A stretch of DNA of 52,175 bases, from IMG/VR virus record IMGVR_UViG_3300028840_000942, positions 1-52,175 of that record; one strand, written 5' to 3'. The notes beneath the pieces were generated by a model. That model had not been told where the DNA came from and made no database searches. It saw only the letters and a list, made by a program, of their open reading frames with translations. This DNA is from a virus. Positions within the stretch are counted from its first letter, which is position 1. Each line of letters starts with the position of its first letter. The translations under genes were made by a program, and so were the position numbers. This document shows, piece after piece, positions 20,634 to 27,221 of this stretch.

Positions 20634-21593
20634 ATGACAACTTTTGGAGATATGGTTTACGAGTTTGGTGGGGCACCTATAAGTGGAAGACGGTTTTCCA
20701 ATCCGTGGGCTACCCATTATTTCGTGGACTATGATAATGGTTCGGCTAGTAATGGCGGAAAAAGACCCGATGACGCTATGCAGACTATCACACAAGCCGT
20801 TGCCTTGGCAACAGGGGGTGACGTTATTTACGTTGCACCCAGGGCTTATCAGCTTGGACAGGGTTTCAGGCGGTATCAGGAAGATGTTAGTGTCACATTG
20901 GGCGGAAGCGGTGGAAGCGGTGTTGTAGCTACAAATGCCAACATCTCTATTATCGGAATTACGCCATGTCACTATCCGCAGGATTTCTTGGGTGTTCGGT
21001 GGAAACATTCTACTGGACCGCACCTGACTGTTGATGCGCCAGCGTTGCATCTTGAGAATATTGGTTTCTTTGGCGAAGGTGCCTCGAACTATATTATCAA
21101 TTTGCGGAACAATGGTGCGACCAGAACCCAGGAAGGCACGACTGGCTTCTCAGCCTACAACTGTGCTTTCAAGGGGGATGTACCTCTCTATGGCAATGGG
21201 GCTAATGAGCTTCAGATTGTTAAGTGTCGATTCCAGGCTAAGTATGACGGAACGATGGGTGGAATTAATTTGGTTGGTTCGTCTAATCAGGTTGTTCGCC
21301 CGATTATCGCTAATTGCGATTTTATTGGTGGAAACGCTAATAACATGAGTCAGGCTGGAATCAGAGGGGCTGCTCCTTGGTACAGTGCCGTGATTCGGGA
21401 CATCTACTTCAGTGAGGAAACAGACACGGGTGAGTATATCACCATTACTGGAAGTAGCAATACTGGCGTGGTAGCCAATATTTATTGTGCTAGTGCTGAC
21501 ATTGGCACGGATTCGTTGGTTACTGGTGGTATTGAGGTTGCTGCGGCATATGACGATGCTGGACTGCAGGATAACGCAGACGGCGGGAGTTAA
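20634..21593 (+). CDS. Beta-helix tail/appendage protein
   Basis: 319 residues. Begins MTTFGDMVYEFGGAPISG, then FVDYDNGSASNGGKRPDDAMQTITQAVALATGGDVIYVAP, the typical entry of a right-handed beta-helix (pectate-lyase-like) domain, with repeated short strands (LHLENIGFFG, YNCAFKGD, VKCRFQ, ANCDFIG). Probably trimeric on the virion surface; whether it cuts a polysaccharide is not evident. First gene of the fibre region. Confidence 0.7.
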   Translation: MTTFGDMVYEFGGAPISGRRFSNPWATHYFVDYDNGSASNGGKRPDDAMQTITQAVALATGGDVIYVAPRAYQLGQGFRRYQEDVSVTLGGSGGSGVVATNANISIIGITPCHYPQDFLGVRWKHSTGPHLTVDAPALHLENIGFFGEGASNYIINLRNNGATRTQEGTTGFSAYNCAFKGDVPLYGNGANELQIVKCRFQAKYDGTMGGINLVGSSNQVVRPIIANCDFIGGNANNMSQAGIRGAAPWYSAVIRDIYFSEETDTGEYITITGSSNTGVVANIYCASADIGTDSLVTGGIEVAAAYDDAGLQDNADGGS

Positions 21594-21614
21594 GTAGCAT
21601 AGAGTTTATGGATG

Positions 21615-21632
21615 GGGCGGGGCAACCCGCCC
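21615..21632 (+). terminator. GC hairpin with GCAA tetraloop, terminator-like
   Basis: GGGCGGG-GCAA-CCCGCCC: a perfect 7-bp GC stem with a GNRA loop, followed by TATTCTTC rather than a clean T-run. Lies in the 60-base gap after the beta-helix gene. Could be a weak terminator or an mRNA-stabilising hairpin. Confidence 0.6.
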
Positions 21633-21652
21633 TATTCTTCATGGAGGTCGCA

Positions 21653-21862
21653 ATGCACATTATCATTAAAGGTGGGGACCACGACAGAAAAATATTTGGT
21701 AAGACTCGTGCGGAACAGGAAGAGAATTGGAGAAAGGAAGGATTCCGCAGTATGACAGATGAGCAGTTGGATAAGCTGAAATTTGCCGAAAAAAAAATAT
21801 GCGACAAAACGGGAAAGAATGCTGGCTTCCTTCGAGGTCAGGACATAGATAAAGTGAAATAA
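21653..21862 (+). CDS. Small charged protein, 69 aa
   Basis: ATG 21653 follows GGAGGTCGCA, preferred over an in-frame start at 21608 that lies in the hairpin. MHIIIKGGDHDRKIFGKTRAEQEENWRKE... is mostly helical. No family recognised. The stop overlaps the next ATG (TAATG). Confidence 0.65.
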   Translation: MHIIIKGGDHDRKIFGKTRAEQEENWRKEGFRSMTDEQLDKLKFAEKKICDKTGKNAGFLRGQDIDKVK

Positions 21863-22215
21863 TGGCATACAAGATAGCTTATCATAATGCAGTAGCTAAT
21901 CTTTTGACGGGGGTAGGTGTACAGGCTACCGTAACGGTTTATGATGCCAACACAGAGGATTTGAGTACACTCTATCAAAACACAGGGGGTGCTACTGCCT
22001 CCAATCCAATCTCCACTGATCCTTATGGTAGGTTTGTCTTCTACGCTGACCCAGGTTTGTATGATTTGGAAATATCGGGGGAAGGTATAACTACATACAC
22101 CCTAGAAGATGTAAGTATTATGCCTGTTTCCTCACCGCCCGATGGCACATATCGGGTAACGAATTTATTTGTTCGACCACAAGGCACAAAGCTAGAGGTC
22201 GAGTACGAGACTTAA
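21862..22215 (+). CDS. Beta-sandwich tail protein, 117 aa
   Basis: VQATVTVYDANT...STDPYGRFVFYADPGLYDLEISGEG is the pattern of a small carboxypeptidase-regulatory-like beta sandwich common in phage fibres. The last 22 residues (YRVTNLFVRPQGTKLEVEYET) are shared in pattern with the C-terminus of the next protein. Confidence 0.65.
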   Translation: MAYKIAYHNAVANLLTGVGVQATVTVYDANTEDLSTLYQNTGGATASNPISTDPYGRFVFYADPGLYDLEISGEGITTYTLEDVSIMPVSSPPDGTYRVTNLFVRPQGTKLEVEYET

Positions 22216-22227
22216 TAGGAGAGCCAT

Positions 22228-22605
22228 ATGGCGATTCAATCAATGCAATTAGATCCCAATGCACAAGCATATACGGATGATGAGATTGTCGGGAAAGTCA
22301 ATGCAGCTTCAGCGAATATTACGAGAGCAGGCTGTATTGAAGGGACCGCTGCTTCGGCATTAGATACTGACGATATTAGTGAGGGTTCCAGTAACCTTTA
22401 TGATACTGGCGCACCCCCGACTGATAATGAAGTAGTGACGGCAATTAACAATGCCTCCAACGCTATTACTAGGGAAGCGGCACTCAGTCAGGACGACTTA
22501 AACATCGTTAAGACTAATCCTTCTGCTGGTGAATACTATGTGAAGAATATCCATAGAGATTCAACTGGTAAGTTGGATATTGAGTATGATGACGTTTCGG
22601 CGTAA
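22228..22605 (+). CDS. Tail-region protein with internal duplication, 125 aa
   Basis: Two similar helical units, YTDDEIVGKVNAASANITRA and PTDNEVVTAINNASNAITRE, separated by about 35 residues, followed by YYVKNIHRDSTGKLDIEYDD, which parallels the C-terminus of the preceding protein. Probably a structural fibre component. The stop overlaps the next ATG. Confidence 0.65.
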   Translation: MAIQSMQLDPNAQAYTDDEIVGKVNAASANITRAGCIEGTAASALDTDDISEGSSNLYDTGAPPTDNEVVTAINNASNAITREAALSQDDLNIVKTNPSAGEYYVKNIHRDSTGKLDIEYDDVSA

Positions 22606-22937
22606 TGGCAATAACGTCTGAACAGATTGCTCATTCTGAGCTAGTGGGGGGTAGTACTACTACCCTCCATAGCCATTCAGGTGGGGGGAGTGTTGACTAC
22701 AAGGCTGGTTCCACTACCACGAATTCAAGTGGGGTGGCTACTGTGACGTTTACTACGGCATTTTCAGATGCCAATTATGCGATTTTGTTGACCCCTCAGA
22801 ACCCATCTGATGCTGTGATGGCATCATACGACAGTAAGGCGACTACGGGGTTTGGTATTCAAACACATGAGGACAAGGGACAGACGCAGGGAAGTGTCAC
22901 GGTGGATTGGTTAGCAATAGGATATAGCGACCCGTAA
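22605..22937 (+). CDS. H-type lectin-like tail protein, 110 aa
   Basis: Contains VTFTTAFSDANYAILLTP followed by alternating strands and GSVTVDWLAIGY, the pattern of an H-lectin-like domain (PF09458 type), frequently the carbohydrate-binding tip of phage fibres. Preceded by a His/Gly-rich linker (LHSHSGGG). Candidate receptor binding module. Confidence 0.65.
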   Translation: MAITSEQIAHSELVGGSTTTLHSHSGGGSVDYKAGSTTTNSSGVATVTFTTAFSDANYAILLTPQNPSDAVMASYDSKATTGFGIQTHEDKGQTQGSVTVDWLAIGYSDP

Positions 22938-23203
22938 TGTCTATTATTGTTGGATTAGTTCATAAGATTTACGTACTTGTCCGCCATGTGGCACAGGATG
23001 CCAACTTGCCCTTGGCGATTAGCAGTATCGTAGATTTCGGGCTAAATCTATCCACTTCAGTAAGTAAGTCATTATCTCTTCGGACGGAGAAGGATTTTAA
23101 TGTGTCCTGTAGCACGGAAGTAAATAAGGCATTATCGTGCTCAACGACAGTCAGTTTTAACCTTGAGGTCTGTCAGGGGCAATCATTCAATTTAGAGGCT
23201 TAA
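22937..23203 (+). CDS. Short Ser/Cys-rich beta-repeat protein, 88 aa
   Basis: The C-terminal 55 residues are alternating short strands of similar composition (TSVSKSLSLRTEKDFNVSCS, TEVNKALSCSTTVSFNLEV). Begins with a hydrophobic helix MSIIVGLVHKIYVLV. Probably a shaft-like appendage segment; no family recognised. Confidence 0.55.
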   Translation: MSIIVGLVHKIYVLVRHVAQDANLPLAISSIVDFGLNLSTSVSKSLSLRTEKDFNVSCSTEVNKALSCSTTVSFNLEVCQGQSFNLEA

Positions 23204-23204
23204 C

Positions 23205-23519
23205 ATGGCAGAACCGATTCATATAGATGATACAGGCACGGGACTCATTTTTACCGTTAGTGCAAATGAGGAAGTGATGGACTTGTCGGCGGCAACAACC
23301 AAGGAAATCATCTTTGATAAGCCAAAGACAAACAATGTAATTACTAAGCCTGCGGTGTTTGTGACTGATGGTACGGATGGGAAAGTCAAGTATGTATCTG
23401 AATCAGACTTTTTTGACATAAGGGGGAAGTGGAAGGCTCAAGGGCATTTCGTGTTCCCTACAGGAGAATGGCATACCAGTATTGTTGAATTTGAGGTAGC
23501 ACATAATTTATCGGAGTAA
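23205..23519 (+). CDS. BppU-like N-terminal domain tail protein, 104 aa
   Basis: Ig-like beta sandwich pattern: HIDDTGTGLIFTVSANEEVMDLSAATTKEIIFDKPK, VKYVSESDFFDIRGKWKAQGHF, HTSIVEFEV. This resembles the N-terminal domain of baseplate upper protein BppU (PF10651 type), which attaches fibres. Two bases separate it from the next gene. Confidence 0.6.
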   Translation: MAEPIHIDDTGTGLIFTVSANEEVMDLSAATTKEIIFDKPKTNNVITKPAVFVTDGTDGKVKYVSESDFFDIRGKWKAQGHFVFPTGEWHTSIVEFEVAHNLSE

Positions 23520-23521
23520 GA

Positions 23522-23896
23522 ATGGCAGTATGGACGGAAACTGAAGATACGTATTCAGGGCTAGAGGCAAACTTTAGTCCAACCTGTTTTTTCCACCCTG
23601 ATACAGAGATGTACTTGTGGGACATCAAGCACCTGAATTTCAAGATGCACGAAGACCAGGAAGATGAACCGTGGAGTTTCGCTACAGACGTAGTGGTACA
23701 TTGCCCGCTTTGTGAGTACGAGGACATTTACGGCGTGGCAATAAGTCCAGAGCATCACGACAGGATGTGGAAAAAGAACGAATGGATGATGTTTGAGAAC
23801 ATGGTAGCACGGGAATGGAAGAGAAGACCGTGGCTCGTAGTGAGGGGATTTTTTACATGGCTGATACGAAGAATCAAGATGAAGCAACCAAGTTGA
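23522..23896 (+). CDS. CxxC protein, 124 aa
   Basis: HCPLCEYEDIYGVAISPEHHDRMW gives a CxxC and HH metal-type site; FSPTCFFHPD is nearer the N-terminus. Ends in an aromatic-basic stretch WLVVRGFFTWLIRRIKMK, an amphipathic or membrane-active tail. Overlaps the next gene by 40 bases. Function unknown. Confidence 0.6.
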   Translation: MAVWTETEDTYSGLEANFSPTCFFHPDTEMYLWDIKHLNFKMHEDQEDEPWSFATDVVVHCPLCEYEDIYGVAISPEHHDRMWKKNEWMMFENMVAREWKRRPWLVVRGFFTWLIRRIKMKQPS

Positions 23897-24327
23897 CACC
23901 CGCTTGGGAACGCACCAACGATATTCAGGGACATAAGCCCAAATTTAATGTGATTTGCGGTAGGTGCAAGCAATCGTTAGGCACAGAAACAAAAATGCAA
24001 ATTAGGCATTCGGTACTCAGGTTGAGTGTGAATGCACAGAAAGAGATTATGTTCAAGGAACACCCACCGAAAGAACCGTGGGAACCTGATAAGGAAACAT
24101 TCGACCCTGAAATTAATCTCAATATTATGTCTTACAAATGCCCGCATTGTGCATGGTTCATCAGGTTCTATGTGCAGGATTCGCGGGAGTACATTCAGGA
24201 ATTATTCAAAAAACGCCAGTACAGTATCAAGTATATCCCGTTATGGGAAACCGATGAGATGAGTGAAGAAGAACTCAAGGAGGTTGAACGTCAATTAGTT
24301 GCGTATGGCTACTGGGCTGGTAGATAA
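23857..24327 (+). CDS. Zinc-ribbon protein, 156 aa
   Basis: Start ATG 23857 (MADTKNQDEATKL). CGRCKQS near residue 35 and YKCPHCAWF near residue 105 can form one zinc ribbon with a long insertion. The C-terminus is acidic and helical (EMSEEELKEVERQL). Located among fibre genes but without fibre features; may be a virion-associated or assembly protein. Confidence 0.6.
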   Translation: MADTKNQDEATKLTPAWERTNDIQGHKPKFNVICGRCKQSLGTETKMQIRHSVLRLSVNAQKEIMFKEHPPKEPWEPDKETFDPEINLNIMSYKCPHCAWFIRFYVQDSREYIQELFKKRQYSIKYIPLWETDEMSEEELKEVERQLVAYGYWAGR

Positions 24328-24348
24328 GGAAGAGAAGAGGAGAGAAGA

Positions 24349-24690
24349 ATGGCAAATGACGCACTGGTTCAAGGGGGAAAGCTGCCGATAAGAACATATG
24401 AACAATTTAAAGAAATAGATCAGAAGGTTACTCAGGTTGGTACTACAGCAGGGGCAGTACCCGCAACGGCGATGACGAACCGCAAGGGGATATTTGTTTT
24501 TAATGCGGAGTCATCTGGCACATATGTTTATTTAGGGAATTCTGATGTTACCGCTAATGAAACGGCGGGTACAGGCGGATTCAAACTTGACGGTGGAAGC
24601 ACTATGTTTCTGACGCTAGATGGCAGTTGTACGCTTTATGGAAGGGCGGCATCAGGAACAGTCACGGTCCACACATTAGAGGTGAAGTAA
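24349..24690 (+). CDS. Small beta-structured virion protein, 113 aa
   Basis: MANDALVQGGKLPIRTYEQFKEIDQKV, then strands ending GCTLYG-type turns (TMFLTLDGSCTLYGRAASGTVTVHTLEVK). Gly/Thr/Ala-rich beta structure of the kind seen in head or fibre decoration proteins. No family recognised. Confidence 0.6.
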   Translation: MANDALVQGGKLPIRTYEQFKEIDQKVTQVGTTAGAVPATAMTNRKGIFVFNAESSGTYVYLGNSDVTANETAGTGGFKLDGGSTMFLTLDGSCTLYGRAASGTVTVHTLEVK

Positions 24691-24691
24691 G

Positions 24692-25081
24692 ATGGGCGGC
24701 TACGTTAGTAGCGCAAGTGGCACTTCATCGGGAGCAGGCAATACGATAACTGTTACCGCCAAAACGGATGACTATACGGTGACTACGGCTGATATGGAGA
24801 TTGATAAAGCATTGTCTATGAACTCGGCTAGTGACAAGACTTTTACATTGCCCTCAGTTGGGGCTTCTGATGTTGGCATTTCTTGTACATTTATTAAGTT
24901 GGGTGCAGGCAAAGTTACTATTGATGCCTCAGATTCGGATACCATCCATGATGGTTCGGCGGGTGGCACAGTGTATAACGACCAAGCTGGGGAAACATAT
25001 GCAACCATTACCCTCATGCTTACAGGAACAACTCAATGGAGTATTATCAATTCCAGTGGACTTGGATGGGTCACGACATAG
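24692..25081 (+). CDS. Tail-fibre-like beta protein, 129 aa
   Basis: Begins with a Ser/Gly-rich linker and continues DDYTVTTADMEIDKALSMNSASDKTFTLPSV...GAGKVTIDASDSDTI, a repeat style common in trimeric fibre heads. No signal peptide. The last exclusively virion-like gene before the exported cassette. Confidence 0.65.
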   Translation: MGGYVSSASGTSSGAGNTITVTAKTDDYTVTTADMEIDKALSMNSASDKTFTLPSVGASDVGISCTFIKLGAGKVTIDASDSDTIHDGSAGGTVYNDQAGETYATITLMLTGTTQWSIINSSGLGWVTT

Positions 25082-25090
25082 GGGTATGAG

Positions 25091-25990
25091 ATGAAAAAGA
25101 TATTTCAAATAGGAATTTTAGTAGCGGGGCTATCTGTCTTTGTTTGGGGGCAAAATGCTCTCATGCGTATTATCGGATTCGATACAGATGACAGTAACTA
25201 CATTGAGATTGTCTGGAATGAGGATGACAGTTCTAACCGAGTGCTGAATATCAAGGTCAACTCCGGTAATAGAACCTTGGATATGAACGAAGGTCTAACC
25301 ATTGGTGATGGCAACGATGGGACTCTGACTTACTCGGCGGCATCTAAGACATTAACGGTTGAGGATAATGCTACAGTTAGTCAGGACTACAGTTCTGATG
25401 CTACGCCGACTTTTGCGGGGATAACCCTTGATAGTGGGTCTGGTGGCGACTTGAGGATTCATGACTCTGACCAGAGTAATTATACATCTATCACACAGGC
25501 TGCTATTGCTGGCAATCTGTCACTTGTTTTGCCTGCAACAGATGGTAATTCTGGAGATGTGTTTACCACGAATGGGAGTGGAACTACGTCATGGGCAGAT
25601 CCCGACACATTGGTGTACAAGAATGTCATTCTCAAGGTGATGGCAGAGGATACCGTTGTGACCTCTGGTGACGGGAAAATGTACTTCACTGTTCCTGCTG
25701 AATTAGCTGGATTCGATGTAGTGTCTGTTGAGTGTCATGTTTATACGGTAGATGCAGCCAATGATGTTGAAGTAGATATTTACAATCTGACCCAAACGGC
25801 TGACGTAATGTCGGATGCTCAGAATATCCAAGCTAATGAGAATGATAGCCTGACCTCAGATGACAGGGGAACGATAGATACGAGTGAAGATGATTTAACA
25901 TCCGGTGATGTATTAAGGGTAGATGTGAGCCTGTATGCAGGTTCGGCTGCGAAAGGATTAGAGGTTCGATTAGGGTTACTGAAACCGTAA
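25091..25990 (+). CDS. Fibre-like protein with Sec signal peptide, 299 aa
   Basis: MKKIFQIGILVAGLSVFVWG is a clean signal peptide (KK, hydrophobic core, small residue at cleavage before QNALM). The rest looks like a phage fibre: GLTIGDGNDGTLTYSAASKTLTVEDNATVSQDYSSDATPTFAGITLDSG, then a beta sandwich near VILKVMAEDTVVTSGDGKMYFTVP. Virion fibres normally have no signal peptide, so this is probably exported to the cell surface or periplasm. Followed within 10 bases by a second signal-peptide gene. Confidence 0.7.
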   Translation: MKKIFQIGILVAGLSVFVWGQNALMRIIGFDTDDSNYIEIVWNEDDSSNRVLNIKVNSGNRTLDMNEGLTIGDGNDGTLTYSAASKTLTVEDNATVSQDYSSDATPTFAGITLDSGSGGDLRIHDSDQSNYTSITQAAIAGNLSLVLPATDGNSGDVFTTNGSGTTSWADPDTLVYKNVILKVMAEDTVVTSGDGKMYFTVPAELAGFDVVSVECHVYTVDAANDVEVDIYNLTQTADVMSDAQNIQANENDSLTSDDRGTIDTSEDDLTSGDVLRVDVSLYAGSAAKGLEVRLGLLKP

Positions 25991-26000
25991 GGAGTAGAAG

Positions 26001-27221
26001 ATGCTGACGAAGTGGTACGGAAAGCAGGGCTTACTGTGGTGCATGTTGTTCAATGCGTGGTTGGTGTGGGGAATCTGTTTTATGTTGGTTCATCCCGTGT
26101 ATGCGGCATGGAAAAGTGGATATGGTTACCGGAAACAGTTTACGATTCAGGGAGATAACCTTGCCTCGAATGTAACTCAGTTTCCGTTGTTGGTGGATAT
26201 ATCCGATGGCGATATAGATGACCACTGTGATGATGATGGCACGGGGTCATGGGATATTATGTTTACCCAGTCGGATGGTACGACTGACCTTGATATTGAT
26301 TGGATAGATTATTCGGAATCGGGGGGTAACGCCTTAATTACCTGTTATGTTTCTCAGGCAAGTTGGGAGATTAGTTCAGACGGTTCGACTACGGGGTATC
26401 TCTACTATGGGAATGCTTCCGCAGGCGACCCTAATACAGCCAATGGAGTCTGGGATTCCAACTATATCGCTGTTTGGCATATGGATGAGGCGAGTGGAAC
26501 AATCTATGATTCTGCTGATGCGACAACTAGCCATGATTCTACCGTAAACACTATCACAGCCTATCAGCAAACAGGCAAAATTCATTGGTGTGTCGATATG
26601 GACGGAACAGATGACGAGATAAACTTCGCTGACCATGCCGAGTTCACGGTAACGGATGTCACGGTTGAGGGATGGGTGTATATAGATACATGGCAAGATA
26701 ACGAGGACTTTTTCAGTTGGTTTGATGACACTTCAGATGATGGGTTCAGATGGTTTGGAGTTGATGCTGCAAGTCCTGGCGAGATGAGGGTCTATGGAGA
26801 GGTTGCTGATAATTTAACGATTACCAATTCTGATACAGATGACTTGGTAACCGCAACTTGGACTCATTATGCGATGGTGCGGGACAGTGGAACATTTTAT
26901 ATGTACACCAACGGGGCAGTTGGTTCTGATTCTGATTCCAATGCTGGGGAGATTGATTCTTCGGATGTGATTACTATCGGTTCTGGGTATGACAACATTG
27001 ATTGGGCAGATGCCAAGTTTGAAGAATGGCGGTATTCCAATGCCGTGAGAAGTGCTGATTGGTTAGCGTTCCAATATGCCAATGTGAATGAAGCTGATGG
27101 TGAGCTTACATGGGGAGATGAAGAGTCTGGTTTTACCCCGAAAGTTATTATCATTGGCTATGTAGGTCAGGGTATATCTGGGTTTTTCCTTGTCCTCTTC
27201 AGGCGTAGAAAGAAAAAGTGA
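26001..27221 (+). CDS. DUF2341/LamG surface protein with signal peptide and C-terminal anchor
   Basis: 406 residues. N-terminal about 35 residues are a long signal peptide (LLWCMLFNAWLVWGICFMLV...VYA). Residues 38-130 (WKSGYGYRKQFTIQGDN..., TGYLYYGN) match the DUF2341 pattern. Residues 150-360 match a concanavalin/LamG fold (YIAVWHMDEASGTIYDSAD, DVTVEGWVYID, THYAMVRDSGTFYMYTNGA). The C-terminus VIIIGYVGQGISGFFLVLF then RRRKKK is a membrane anchor with a basic stop-transfer tail, as in surface-anchored proteins. A host-surface carbohydrate-binding protein encoded by phage; whether packaged is unknown. Confidence 0.75.
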   Translation: MLTKWYGKQGLLWCMLFNAWLVWGICFMLVHPVYAAWKSGYGYRKQFTIQGDNLASNVTQFPLLVDISDGDIDDHCDDDGTGSWDIMFTQSDGTTDLDIDWIDYSESGGNALITCYVSQASWEISSDGSTTGYLYYGNASAGDPNTANGVWDSNYIAVWHMDEASGTIYDSADATTSHDSTVNTITAYQQTGKIHWCVDMDGTDDEINFADHAEFTVTDVTVEGWVYIDTWQDNEDFFSWFDDTSDDGFRWFGVDAASPGEMRVYGEVADNLTITNSDTDDLVTATWTHYAMVRDSGTFYMYTNGAVGSDSDSNAGEIDSSDVITIGSGYDNIDWADAKFEEWRYSNAVRSADWLAFQYANVNEADGELTWGDEESGFTPKVIIIGYVGQGISGFFLVLFRRRKKK

